This document shows positions 18,301 to 26,378 of a DNA stretch of 45,136 bases, in pieces. The stretch spans positions 1 through 45,136 of the forward strand of contig NZ_BONY01000076.1 of the NCBI RefSeq assembly GCF_016862955.1, written 5' to 3'. Position 1 is the first letter of the stretch. Every line of letters begins with the position of its first letter. Below the pieces are notes generated by a model. It did no database searches and was not told the origin of the DNA. It saw only the letters and a program-made list of their open reading frames with translations. Position numbers and translations under genes: made by a program. This DNA comes from Rhizocola hellebori (GTDB lineage: Bacteria; Actinomycetota; Actinomycetes; Mycobacteriales; Micromonosporaceae).

Positions 18301-18461
18301 GGACCGCATTGCGACCGGCGCCCGAGTCGCCTAATCCGGCATGGCGACCAATAGTGGATCAGGCATGCGCACGAATCAACGCTGTGATTCCGGCCGATGC
18401 GACCAGCAAAGGTAACCTTCCCGACTACTATATACTCAGTTGCGCCAATGGCAGCCGATGA
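15381..18461 (+). CDS. nSTAND1 NTPase with TM helix and novel C-terminal region
   Basis: 1026 residues from ATG 15381 (the frame is open from 15309, but that lies inside the upstream gene). A Ser/Pro-rich head with a 'GEARVHQAARDLHLYYGDG' segment is followed by the nSTAND1 signature CPYPGLAAF...FFGRD. A P-loop APSGAGKSS lies at 108-116, Walker B VIVVDQFEEL near 200 and 'ITHEALLRSWPRL' near 440. One TM helix lies at about 525-547. In most relatives WD40 repeats follow; here instead comes a short coil, a beta-rich segment of roughly 250 residues and a helical, TPR-like part (about 800-950). I cannot match the beta-rich segment to any family. If the TM topology holds, this 480-residue C terminus is outside the cell, making the protein a transmembrane sensor-switch. 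Confidence 0.85.
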   Translation: MVTSDEEPSTPSSPDSLRAGGVHLEAHASGEARVHQAARDLHLYYGDGVGGRQRAMSGAVGQECPYPGLAAFGREQAQWFFGRDQLVAELIGRLDERLRTGGVQVVLAPSGAGKSSLLSAGLLSTLDRGALPGSARWPKIVFTPGVDPIHALVEQISSLIGEAAPAVDDLTTDPRKCIQALREAVRHCTGEKDLQARAVIVVDQFEELFTLCSDLSRRRSFVDLLCQIAGVRAEADDERPAGLVVIGVRADFYTACTEDPQLRLALQDRPLLAGPMSTTELREAILYPAQTEGLDLEPGLIELLMRDLGVADGDDATASYEPGRLPLLAHALRASWQQRNGATITVQGYQDTGGIQRAIATTADHTFSGLDAAAQRVARSIFLRLIKIGDGTEDIRRPIAHADLVHGSTDSSVSAVVVSAFTQARLLTLRQDTVEITHEALLRSWPRLHGWINADRSSRLIHQNLEEAAASWERERRDASVLYHGSQLKVAKAWSAAASQEDLGPLTRAFLSASVRRRRRGIQLRAGLVVLVVLALGAGAVSLYLGKRVQDANIGDLQQRETADRTIRERAVEFERIRQQPIRELEVSAQIDTLPQDGSVMEVRITHDMLFSQPMSFFLTSIRHGRVWPTYLDIPEPTAVEFPCRGPAMDGWFRWYEKNEDLTSTIPLAGDPWGYSSIEFSGEEFRPSSPLSLPQRFELPPISTLVEKSAKFELFRYPATKGAPERVDPAQASEHIEVSAVYGEQVQTSFTLFRSHHTEIQQQTLGVNYLYHRPPIEQEALLGLYKPAATVKGLTALGPADEQWRNGKEPKTPEENATFAAFENNAGVLKPDAVESARHFERGIKFGMAAADQLGRDPSALPGRNGLCAATFASLRLSQLIKPDSDQRLAVLQESVTRLGKTPRPYRDSPQVHRWLADTYMVFAKAFAERGDREKALRATQYAIDEAAAGDQNDLTLPSADELLRRIQSAEKIRTALRPAPESPNPAWRPIVDQACARINAVIPADATSKGNLPDYYILSCANGSR

Positions 18462-18497
18462 ACGTATCCCGCTTCTTACGCAACCACGCAAGACGCC

Positions 18498-18860
18498 ATG
18501 GACGTTGTCGAGTTGTGGTACTCGGTTATCTCGAGTTTCGGTCCTGATGTCATCGTCGAGCTCTTCGACCTCAACCAGATCGAACTGGCTCCTAAACCAT
18601 CGGAGCCCGGCGTTACCGACTGTCGGTTGGCGCTGGACCACGCTTGCCCACCACGGACTTCTACCTTCTCGGATATGCTGCGCCTGGTATTCGGCAGCTA
18701 CTCTGGCTGTTGTCGACAAGTTGCCGGCGGCACAGGACCTGAGTCACGATCCCCACGGTTCGGTGCCAAGCGGCCAATGGGTAGCTCGTCGGGCAGCTGG
18801 GTCGTGCCGTCTATGACAGACGTCGACGCCAACTTGGCAGCCGTTCGGCGTTGGTTCTGA
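18498..18860 (+). CDS. Possible short or truncated protein
   Basis: 120 codons. The first 60 (MDVVELWYSVISSFGPDVI...) read like real protein, while the rest is Ser/Arg/Gly-rich and looks non-coding. It could be the N-terminal stub of a deleted gene; its end runs into the inverted repeat block at 18869. I see no Shine-Dalgarno sequence and no known motif. Confidence 0.3.
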   Translation: MDVVELWYSVISSFGPDVIVELFDLNQIELAPKPSEPGVTDCRLALDHACPPRTSTFSDMLRLVFGSYSGCCRQVAGGTGPESRSPRFGAKRPMGSSSGSWVVPSMTDVDANLAAVRRWF

Positions 18861-18868
18861 GAGAGCAA

Positions 18869-19015
18869 GGCGATCGCGCTCGCTTCGCTCGCGATCAATG
18901 TTCGGTGCGGGTTCCCCTTGGACAAGACCAACAAGCGCACCGGAAAGAATGTCGGCGCGCAGCGACGACGCCGTCCGCAACGGGTTCCATGGATGGCAAG
19001 ACCAACAAGCGCACC
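18869..19015 (-). repeat. Dispersed repeat, inverted orientation, with hairpin
   Basis: A hairpin GATCGCG...CGCGATC (18872-18878 with 18890-18896, loop CTCGCTTCGCT) is followed by GGTGCGGGTTCCCC. Then come two copies of AAGACCAACAAGCGCAC (ending 18940 and 19015, 75 bp apart) flanking GCGCGCAGCGACGACGCCGT. Reverse-complemented, the block matches the motif order at 97-225 and 10130-10330. Confidence 0.8.
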
Positions 19016-19086
19016 ACTTGGTCACCGTTCGGCATTGAGTCGGTGCAGGCCTCCGTCTGGCAACAAGGAGAGCGATCCTGACCCAT

Positions 19087-19404
19087 GTGTTGCGGATCGA
19101 GTGGTCGTACTCGAAAATGCCATCCGTGGCCGACGAATCGTTGCCTGGCGAGCGGGACCAAGCGCGGCGCATGGCGCTTGGGCGGGTCCAGGAGTCCTTT
19201 CGCGATGTCTATCTGACGTTGATCAGCATCATTCAGGGTGTGGCCCTTGGCTATCTCATCCAGACGATTGGCGCCACCTACAAGGAAATCGATGTAGATC
19301 GTGCGGGCCGAGTCGTGGTCGTGCTGGTTGGGATCGCCGTGATCTGGCAGGAATACCTGGTCGGCTTGATGATGTTCGCCTGGGTGCCGACCGTGATTGA
19401 TGCG
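19087..19404 (+). pseudogene. 5' half of a multi-span membrane protein split by IS21
   Basis: Open from GTG 19087 (an ATG at 19117 is also possible). A charged N terminus (PGERDQARRMALGRVQESF) leads into two hydrophobic helices (VYLTLISIIQGVALGYLIQT; VVVLVGIAVIWQEYLVGLMM). At VPTVIDA the IS21-family element begins. Removing the element and one copy of the 8-bp duplication joins this frame exactly to 22095-22472, restoring a protein of about 231 residues with five or six membrane spans. Family unknown; the restored protein looks like a small integral membrane protein without large loops. Confidence 0.85.
19397..19404. repeat. Left target-site duplication of the IS21-family element
   Basis: TTGATGCG occurs here immediately before the left terminus and again at 22087-22094 directly after the right terminus. 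Eight bases is within the usual range for IS21-family duplications. Confidence 0.95.
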
Positions 19405-19474
19405 TGTCGCCGCTCGCCGTTTTCCCCACCGCGGAGTTCAAGTAATGGGACAGGCGTGGGCCTCGGTCATAGTT

Positions 19475-20251
19475 CTACTTGGTGGGTTGGTTGGTTGTCG
19501 AGTCGGTCCGTTTTGGTCGTTTGTTGGGCCGGTAGCTGGGGCCGTTCATGAAGACTTGATGGCTGGTGTTGATGAGCCGGTCCAGGAGCGATTCCGCGAC
19601 AACAGGGTTGGGGAATAAGGGATACCAGTCCATTGGGGCCCGGTTGGAGGTAAGGACCAGCGATCGCCCGGATTGGGCTCGTTCGGAGATCAGCTCGTAG
19701 AGGTCGTCGGCCTGGATGGCGGTGAGCTCGCGCATCGCGAAGTCGTCGAGGATGAGCAGGTCGGGTTTGGTGAGTTCGGCAAGGCGCCGGTTCCAGGTCC
19801 GGTCGGCATGGCCGCCGGCCAGGTCGGCCAGGGCGCGGCTGGTTTTGCTGAACCTAACCTCCGCGCCGCGGCGAACGGCGAGGTGCCCAAGTGCTTGTGC
19901 GACATGGGTTTTCCCTACCCCTACCGGTCCGTAGCAGATGACCGACTCACCCGATTGGAGCCAGCGCAACGCGGCCAGGTCCCGGATTTGCGCGGCGGGT
20001 AGCTTCGGTGCGGCGGCGAAGTCGAATTCCTCCAGGGTGACTTGCTGCTCGAAGCGGGCGCGGCGCAGCCGGCGTTCGATGGCCATGGTTTCCCGGCGGG
20101 TGATCTCGTCGTGGCAGAGGACCTGCAGGAACTCCAGGTGGCCGAGCTCACCGGCGCGGGCTTGCAACAGCCGGGCGTCCAAGGTTTGCAGCATCCCGGA
20201 CAGCTTCAACGCGCGCAGGCTGTCGTTGAGCGCGGTTTCAATGATGGTCAC
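19475..20251 (-). CDS. istB: IS21-family helper ATPase IstB
   Basis: 258 residues, DnaC-like AAA+ ATPase. An N-terminal helical part (LKLSGMLQTLDARLLQARAG) precedes the P-loop YGPVGVGKTHVAQAL, a Walker B LLILDDFAM and a sensor 1 region VLTSNRAP. Together with IstA it forms the transposition complex: IstB binds target DNA and activates IstA. It starts 37 bp downstream of istA on the same strand, consistent with one transcript. The C terminus is a basic, Pro/Thr-rich tail. No frameshift is seen, so it should be functional. Confidence 0.96.
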   Translation of the reverse strand: MTIIETALNDSLRALKLSGMLQTLDARLLQARAGELGHLEFLQVLCHDEITRRETMAIERRLRRARFEQQVTLEEFDFAAAPKLPAAQIRDLAALRWLQSGESVICYGPVGVGKTHVAQALGHLAVRRGAEVRFSKTSRALADLAGGHADRTWNRRLAELTKPDLLILDDFAMRELTAIQADDLYELISERAQSGRSLVLTSNRAPMDWYPLFPNPVVAESLLDRLINTSHQVFMNGPSYRPNKRPKRTDSTTNQPTK

Positions 20252-20288
20252 GGCATCTCTTTTCCGTTGGCGGATAACGTGTTGGCGG

Positions 20289-21935
20289 TCAGATGGCTTG
20301 CTCGTGGAGGCCTGGTCCGTCCTGGCCGCCGCTCGGCTGGGCCAGGTCCGTGCCGAGCGGTGCGCCCGTAGTGGGCATGGGGATGACGTTCGCGAACAGC
20401 TGCGAAGGGCCGTGTAGGAACGCCGCGGCGCCGCCGTCGCCGGCCGACCGTGGCGGCGGGTCGGTCTCGGTGCCGGCGGCCAGGATGCCTTTGACGGTGC
20501 GATACGACGGGTCTCCGACCGCGATGGCTTTGGCGCAGGCCGCTTCCAACCTGTCTGGGGTGTGTTTGTCGGCCAGGCCCAGGACGCCCTGGGCGGCGCG
20601 TAGCCGGAACAGGGCGTGGACTTCGAGCATCCCGTCGATGAGCCGGGCGCAGAACGGCCCGATCTCGCCGGCCCTTTTGCGGCACCAGGTCGGGGTGCGC
20701 ATCTTGAACGCGATCTTCTCCGGCGGGTAGTGGCTCAGATCTGTTTGCTTGCCTGAGGGTTTACGGCCATGCGTGGCGATCACCTGCCCGTTGTGGAAGA
20801 ACTGCACCGTGGTGGCGGTCGAGCGGGCGTCGACGCGTTGGCCCATGAACCGCCACGGGATCGAGTACAGCGTCTTGCCGACCTTGGCGTGGATATCCGG
20901 GCCAACGGCCGCCGTCGACCAGGTCGCCAGCACGAAACGTTTGACCGGCAACGGTTTCAGGGCGTCGGCCTCGACTGCGGCGAACACACTGCCCGGCGAC
21001 GCCCCGGACAGCGGCCGGGACGGGCGGCGTCCGGCGACCTCGGTGCACCAACGCACCGCGTCGGCCTGCATCTGCTGCACCGAAGCGAAATCACGGCCAC
21101 GCCAAAACGAGTCTCGGACATAGGGCATCGGCCGTTCCACCCGCGCCTTGTCCCGGGGCTTGGCTCGCCGCGCCGGATCGACCAGCGTGCCGTAGTGCAC
21201 GGCGAGCTCCGCATACGACCGGTTGATCTTCGGGTCGTACAGGTCAGTCCGTTCGACACCCGTGCGCAGGTTGTCTGGTATCAAGCGTTGTGGGACACCG
21301 CCGAAGAACGCGAACGCCTCCACATGAGCCTGGGTCCAGGCCTGCTGGTCCATTGTCAGCACCGGGCGCACGAACATGTGCCGCGAGCAGGCCAGCACCA
21401 TCACGAACGCCCACACCTTGCGCCTACGGCCGCCGACCGGGTCGACCCACCAACCCAGCTGCCCGTAATCGATCTGCGCCTCGCCGCCAGGCTCGACCTC
21501 AACGCGCAGCACCACGACCTGATCGCGGCGGACCTCTTCGGGCAGATTCGCTGCCACGTAACGCTTTAAGGAGGCCAGCGACGCGGTCAGGCCATGCTCG
21601 TCGCGCAGCCGCTGATGGATCGTCGCCTGCGTCACGCCGGCCTTGAGCATCGTGACGATGTAGTCACGAAACTTCTCGATCTGCGGCCACGTCACCTGCC
21701 GCAACCGGGTGTCCGTCAAACCCGGGAACCACGCCGTCGCCAGCGCCGCCCACTCCGCCGGCGACTTGGCCATCCCGCCCGGAGCCAGCCCATCGGCGAT
21801 CGCCGGAGCCAAATATTTTCTGATCGTCTTACGGTCCACACCCAAGCTGGTGGACATCTCACTGATCGACCGGCCCGCATGCCAGTGGATCAGAATCTCG
21901 GTCACGTCGACCACGGTGAACGTTCTCCTCGCCAT
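20289..21935 (-). CDS. istA: IS21-family transposase IstA
   Basis: 548 residues. An N-terminal helix-turn-helix (RSISEMSTSLGVDRKTIRKY) is followed by a DDE integrase core with the acidic residues in AQIDYGQ, IPDNLRTG and ARVERPMPYV. A basic C-terminal domain follows (SIPWRFMGQRVDARS...). It cuts and joins the element ends. ATG start at 21935, with GAGGGAG just upstream. The gene is complete and followed directly by istB. Confidence 0.96.
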   Translation of the reverse strand: MARRTFTVVDVTEILIHWHAGRSISEMSTSLGVDRKTIRKYLAPAIADGLAPGGMAKSPAEWAALATAWFPGLTDTRLRQVTWPQIEKFRDYIVTMLKAGVTQATIHQRLRDEHGLTASLASLKRYVAANLPEEVRRDQVVVLRVEVEPGGEAQIDYGQLGWWVDPVGGRRRKVWAFVMVLACSRHMFVRPVLTMDQQAWTQAHVEAFAFFGGVPQRLIPDNLRTGVERTDLYDPKINRSYAELAVHYGTLVDPARRAKPRDKARVERPMPYVRDSFWRGRDFASVQQMQADAVRWCTEVAGRRPSRPLSGASPGSVFAAVEADALKPLPVKRFVLATWSTAAVGPDIHAKVGKTLYSIPWRFMGQRVDARSTATTVQFFHNGQVIATHGRKPSGKQTDLSHYPPEKIAFKMRTPTWCRKRAGEIGPFCARLIDGMLEVHALFRLRAAQGVLGLADKHTPDRLEAACAKAIAVGDPSYRTVKGILAAGTETDPPPRSAGDGGAAAFLHGPSQLFANVIPMPTTGAPLGTDLAQPSGGQDGPGLHEQAI

Positions 21936-22086
21936 CGGCTCCCTCGCCCCTTACAGACGAGGAAGGACTCTTCCCGATCACGAGGACCACACCGCCGCTC
22001 GCCCTCCCCATGGGGAATTACGTGAGCGGCTGTCCAATTACCTGAGCGCGATCTTGCACAAACTAGGAATTAGGTGAGCGGCGACA

Positions 22087-22094
22087 TTGATGCG
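22087..22094. repeat. Right target-site duplication of the IS21-family element
   Basis: TTGATGCG, identical to 19397-19404, immediately right of the inverted terminal repeat. Confidence 0.95.
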
Positions 22095-22472
22095 ATGGCC
22101 CCATTCCTCGTCGGAGCCGCCGAAGGCATGCTCGTCGCCACGATCACGGGTGATACCGATGAGTTCCTGTTCATGGCGATGTTGACCTGGGGTACCGGGA
22201 TCTTCGCATCGCTGAACTACCGTATCCAAGCCCGAAGGTCGCGTATGGCGCTATCGCGCCAGTCCTGGACGCTGCTCAAGGGCCACCCGCAGTCCAACTC
22301 CATTCTGATCAGCAGCGGCTTCGTCTTCACCGCCGCTCTGTGGGCATATTGGGTCTTTGTTCCAGCGCAACCCGCGTCCTGGGTGATGTCCTGGCTGGCG
22401 GCGGCGACGGTACTACTGTTCCTGTTGAGTAACATTCCGCGATGGAATAGACCCATGCGCCAGCCGAGCTGA
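22095..22472 (+). pseudogene. 3' half of the IS21-split membrane protein
   Basis: Continues the frame of 19087-19404 as ...VIDA|MAPFLVGAAEG. It holds hydrophobic stretches MAPFLVGAAEGMLVAT, FLFMAMLTWGTGIFASL, ISSGFVFTAALWAYWVFV and WVMSWLAAATVLLFLLS. It ends at TGA 22470-22472 after a basic tail. A GTG 23 bp upstream inside the element end (22074) could allow separate expression of this half, but a functional product is unlikely. Confidence 0.85.
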
Positions 22473-22655
22473 AACACCGCAATGCTGGACGGTGTCTCAT
22501 TTGGGATCCTCAAATGATCCAACGGAATGTCCGCTCCTGGCCGAGAGTGGGCGCACCTGATCATGTGGTCACGAAAATGCTCTAGAATCCCGCCGATGCT
22601 GGTTCGGAGGTCGTAGCGCATCCGGCTGGCGGTAGCGAGTTTGCTGGAGGACTTC

Positions 22656-23087
22656 GTGCGAAAAGATCACCCGATCGACCGTCTGGTTGCCACGGTTGAA
22701 GGAACGGTGCCCGTCTCGGTCGCCAACTCGATGCAAGCACTGTCTCAGCAGTTGGCCGGCCGACGGCAATTGGTCCTTGGGCCGCCTGAACTGTTCGACG
22801 AATCAGATGTTCGTGATGGGCGCTCACTGGGGTTCGTACTGTCGATTTATACAGCGCGGCCGCCATGGAACAAAGAAGTGGACCGCACGGTCGACCGCGC
22901 CCACTTGGAAGACGTTAAGGAGCTTCTCGGCGAGATCTGTCGGATCTCTGGCGAGTGTCATGTCTCGTTTACTGTTGGCTTCATGGGGGAATCGATTGGC
23001 GCGGTCGACGAAGGCCGCATGGACGAATCGCTCGAGGTCGGCTTCATCGGCGAATGGGAGCGCGTCTTGGACGAGCGAGACCAGTGA
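22656..23087 (+). CDS. Hypothetical cytosolic protein (143 aa)
   Basis: I choose GTG 22656 because GGAGG lies five bases upstream; the frame is open from TTG 22641. The protein begins MRKDHPIDRLV. It has no signal peptide or membrane helix, is acidic, and ends in a Gly/Glu-rich segment (SFTVGFMGESIGAVDEGRMD, then EVGFIGEWERVL) that repeats the V-G-F-x-G-E motif. I do not recognise the family. It lies 184 bp downstream of the split membrane gene on the same strand. Confidence 0.75.
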   Translation: MRKDHPIDRLVATVEGTVPVSVANSMQALSQQLAGRRQLVLGPPELFDESDVRDGRSLGFVLSIYTARPPWNKEVDRTVDRAHLEDVKELLGEICRISGECHVSFTVGFMGESIGAVDEGRMDESLEVGFIGEWERVLDERDQ

Positions 23088-23155
23088 CGCGTCGACCGAT
23101 ACGTGTATTGTCAGCCGGTTTCCGTGCGGACTTTTGTTATAGGAGCGTCAGTGGT

Positions 23156-23281
23156 ATGAGTGTGTTCGGCCTGAAGGCGCTACCCGAAGAGCGCTGGGTG
23201 GTGGTGCCGGGGTTAAGCGTCGCCGCAGTTCTTCGCCAGCAACGAATTATGCAGCGTTTGGTCCACCGTTTCCAACGTTGA
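23156..23281 (+). CDS. Possible 41-aa peptide
   Basis: ATG 23156 with AGGAG about ten bases upstream; ends at TGA 23279-23281. The product (MSVFGLKALPEERWVVVPGL...) is basic at its C terminus (QQRIMQRLVHRFQR), which could form an amphipathic helix. It follows the 143-aa gene by about 70 bp on the same strand. It is too short for certainty; the ribosome-binding site is the main support. Confidence 0.35.
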   Translation: MSVFGLKALPEERWVVVPGLSVAAVLRQQRIMQRLVHRFQR

Positions 23282-23452
23282 TGCAAAAGTCGGAAGGATA
23301 GTGATCGGTTCGTGCCCAGTGGGCGTTGAGCTCGCTGTCGTCCATGGTGGCTAGAGCCGCGCTATGCGGTCAGAAATGCTCTTTGAGATCACAGGCTTTG
23401 TTGCTAGCAACTTTTGTTTGTGTGCTCGTCCGGGTCGCAGCGAGGGGCTTTC

Positions 23453-26272
23453 CTAGGTGATGACATCGTTCGCGGTGTCAGCGGAATGCGTCGATCGTCG
23501 GCTCCAGAAGGCGAGGTTGTAGCGCACGGGCAAGGTGTGGGGGTGATGCTCGGAAGGGACGTGTGCTGCGTTGAGTCGCTGCTGTGCGGGTTGGTTGCGG
23601 GCGGTCGCATGGAGGTCGGCCTGTGTGGTCCAGTACGCGAGGTTACGCCGATCTGCCAGGGTGTCGAGGTGGTTGATGCCGCAACTTGCCTCTTGCAGGG
23701 GTAGCAGCGCGGTGTATTGATCGCGGGCGGCGGCGGGGTCGCCGGCCATCCCGGTCCAGTGGGCGAGGTTGGCCTTGATTGCCAGGGTGTCGGGGTGCTC
23801 GGTGCCGCAGATCCGCTCCCAGATGGATACGACTTCGGTGTACAGGTCGCGGGCGGCCGCTGGGTTGCCGGCGTGGCCTGTCCAGTCTGCGAGGTTGGCG
23901 CGTACCGCCAGCGTGTCTGGATGTTCTGCGCCGCAGACGCGTTCCCAGATGGGCAGTAGTTTCGTGCATTGGTCGCGGGCGACCCGTGGATCGCCGGAGT
24001 GTCCGGTCCACAGCGCGAGGTTGTTGCGCACGGCCAGGACGGCTGGGTGCTGGGCGCCGCAAACCTGCTCCCACACCGGGAGCAGCGCTGTGTAGGCGTC
24101 GCGGGCGGCGATAGGGTCGCCGGCCATCCCTGTCCAATGGGCGAGGCTGTTGTGGATGGCCAGAATGTCGCGGTCAGCGGTCCCCCAAGCCCGTTCCCAT
24201 TGGGGCAGGATCTGTCTGTACTGGTCGCGGGCTGCCGCGGGGTGGCCAGCCCTGCCGGTCCAGTCAGCGAGCTTGGCCCGCACCGCCAGGGCATCAGGGT
24301 GCTCGGTGCCGAGAACGCGCTCCCACGCCGACAGCAGCTTCGCGTATAGGTCGCGGGCAGCTGCAGGGTTTTCGAACTGCCCTGTCCAGTCGGCCATATC
24401 GTTGCGCACGGCCAGGGTGTCGACGTGATCCGGACCCAGCAACCGTTGGCACAGATCGTGGACGGAATTGGCTTGCTTGCGGGCTACCGCGGATTGGCCG
24501 ACAGCGGCCCAATACCGTAGCGCCCGACGAGCGGTCCGGGCGGCGACCTCGGCCGACGCCCTATCGATGTGGGCTGCGTCCGCTGCAACGGTCAGCAAGT
24601 GTTGCGCATGCGGAGCGAGTAAACGCCAGTTCGGCCAATTCGATGCGTCATCCGGATCACCAGTGCTGGCAGCGGCGGTGAGCTGAACAGCGAGTGCGAT
24701 GCAATCGGCGTGGTGGACGGTGATGTGGAGGTGATGTCGGCTGGCGTCCCGGATGAGCGGGTGGATGCGCAGCGTTGCGGGACCCGGGTCGGCGTCGGTG
24801 TCGTCGGATTCGATAAGGCCGAGGCCTGCCAGCGCGCGCAGCAGCCTAAGTAACTCTCCGATGTCGAGGGACGAGAACACTGCGGACCTGGCCAGCACCT
24901 TGAGGTCTAGAAGCTGGTATGGGATAGGGCTATCGGCCAATAGCGACAACAGCCCTAGCAGGTTGCGCGCTTGCGGATGACCTCGGTCGCCAAGCAGGTC
25001 GAGCGACAGCTCCCACGTCCGCTCAATCAGCCGGCCGACCTGCCCGTCGATGGAACTCGTGACCTGGTGGCCGAAAACAGCCGAAATGCCACCGCTGTCC
25101 AGAGCTGCCACATAGTCGGCGAAGGTCGTCGCCGCGCCGGGTAAGGGCATCCGCCGGGCGTCTACGAGGTAGCGGCCAGCCAAATTCAGCGCAAGCGGAA
25201 GTCCACCCAACCGGATTGATAATGCGGCGGCTTGTGTCGCGGAGCCTGCATGGCTGCCAGTGTGATCAAGCAGGACTTGCGCACCGTCGGCCGGCGTAAG
25301 CATGCCCACCCGATACATCCGGCACCAACTCTCGCCTTTGCCGGAAGCGAGATGCCCAATGGTCCAGGCAGCGAGATTTCCTTCGCGACTGGTGATCAGC
25401 ACAGCACCGCGGCGTGTGTGCGGCGGTCGGATCCACCCGCGACCCGAAGTAGGCGGTTCGCCAGAGGGCGTGAGCAAGCGTGTGTCGTCGGCATTGTCGA
25501 CGATCAATAGCCAGCGGGTGGGATGGTTGGCTAGCAGCCGCCACACCAGATCGGGGGCACTGTCTAAACCGGTCCACGCCCGCTCGATCTGTGCGTCGGT
25601 GGCTCCCAGGCATGAGGCCAGTTGTCGCATCCCGGCGTGTAGTTCTTCAGGATTGGCGGCCGACACCCACCACACCTGTACCCGTTGCGTCCGTAGCCGA
25701 TCGGCCACACTCGCTGCCACACTCGTCTTACCCGCGCCGCCCATGCCATACAGAATGCAGACGCGTGGCGCGTGACGAGCCCGCCGTCGGTACAGACCGG
25801 TCAGCTCGCCCACCAACTGATCGCGGCCGCGCATAGACAGGCCGGCCAGGCCCGGTGGAGCAAGCGACAGCATGCCCGGGCCATGCTCTTGCGCCAGCTC
25901 CGCTGGCACGGTAGGTGTGACGTTTGCGTGGACGCCAGGCGTGCCAGATTCGACGCCGTGTTCGACCAGATGACGCATAACCGCGAGCGGCTCCTGTGCT
26001 ACCACCGAGGTCCGCGCTTCCCGAATGGCAGCGGCATGTCTGACCACGTCGACGCCCGATCCGGAAATCGCGTGCTGAACAACGGCTTGACGCATCTCCC
26101 AGGCAACCCACCCCACGACGAGTACGCCCAGACCAATCCCAACAGGCCAGCTCCAACCTTGGGTGAAGACGTTGGTCAACGCGCCCGCCGAGAAAGCCAG
26201 CCCGGTAGAAATGCCTGCCGGCGCACCGCGCCGCATCCAACCAGCCATCCGCCACCACCCTGCAGTGGACAT
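23453..26272 (-). CDS. Membrane-anchored NB-ARC / TPR STAND protein
   Basis: 939 residues from ATG 26272. The frame is open to 26530, but that part overlaps vapC in another phase and is Pro/Thr-rich nonsense. A hydrophobic hairpin (GLAFSAGALTNVFTQGWSW, then PVGIGLGVLVVGWVAWEM) precedes the P-loop YGMGGAGKTS (about 173-182), Walker B WLLIVDNAD (about 253), an LITSREG sensor and 'GGLPLALNLAG'. An HPLIRDASR stretch stands at the end of the regulatory region. The last 320 residues are seven or eight 42-residue TPRs of one type (HPDTLAVR-x-NLA-x-WTG-x-AG-x-PAAARD-x-Y), so alike that the array probably grew by recent duplication. By family precedent this is a TPR sensor controlling an ATPase switch; no effector domain is visible other than the membrane hairpin. 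Confidence 0.92.
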   Translation of the reverse strand: MSTAGWWRMAGWMRRGAPAGISTGLAFSAGALTNVFTQGWSWPVGIGLGVLVVGWVAWEMRQAVVQHAISGSGVDVVRHAAAIREARTSVVAQEPLAVMRHLVEHGVESGTPGVHANVTPTVPAELAQEHGPGMLSLAPPGLAGLSMRGRDQLVGELTGLYRRRARHAPRVCILYGMGGAGKTSVAASVADRLRTQRVQVWWVSAANPEELHAGMRQLASCLGATDAQIERAWTGLDSAPDLVWRLLANHPTRWLLIVDNADDTRLLTPSGEPPTSGRGWIRPPHTRRGAVLITSREGNLAAWTIGHLASGKGESWCRMYRVGMLTPADGAQVLLDHTGSHAGSATQAAALSIRLGGLPLALNLAGRYLVDARRMPLPGAATTFADYVAALDSGGISAVFGHQVTSSIDGQVGRLIERTWELSLDLLGDRGHPQARNLLGLLSLLADSPIPYQLLDLKVLARSAVFSSLDIGELLRLLRALAGLGLIESDDTDADPGPATLRIHPLIRDASRHHLHITVHHADCIALAVQLTAAASTGDPDDASNWPNWRLLAPHAQHLLTVAADAAHIDRASAEVAARTARRALRYWAAVGQSAVARKQANSVHDLCQRLLGPDHVDTLAVRNDMADWTGQFENPAAARDLYAKLLSAWERVLGTEHPDALAVRAKLADWTGRAGHPAAARDQYRQILPQWERAWGTADRDILAIHNSLAHWTGMAGDPIAARDAYTALLPVWEQVCGAQHPAVLAVRNNLALWTGHSGDPRVARDQCTKLLPIWERVCGAEHPDTLAVRANLADWTGHAGNPAAARDLYTEVVSIWERICGTEHPDTLAIKANLAHWTGMAGDPAAARDQYTALLPLQEASCGINHLDTLADRRNLAYWTTQADLHATARNQPAQQRLNAAHVPSEHHPHTLPVRYNLAFWSRRSTHSADTANDVIT

Positions 26273-26378
26273 CAAGCGTAGCGGATGTCCGCCGATCGAA
26301 ACCTGGGCGTTGTATCGAGCCAGCACCGACACATCAAACGTGCGCGCAACGCTGGCGTCCGTTAGACGCTGCTGACCG

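Larger units (their letters stand above)
19405..22086. mobile_element. Complete IS21-family insertion sequence (2682 bp)
   Basis: The ends are imperfect inverted repeats beginning TGTCGCCGCTC (19405 onwards; reverse complement of ...GAGCGGCGACA ending at 22086), matching at 17 of the first 21 positions. The right end carries further internal copies of the AATTA-x-x-TGAGCG motif (around 22016-22075), the multiple-end-repeat layout of this family. It encodes IstA and IstB on the minus strand, both intact, and is bounded by TTGATGCG duplications. Perfect duplications and intact genes suggest recent insertion. Confidence 0.97.
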
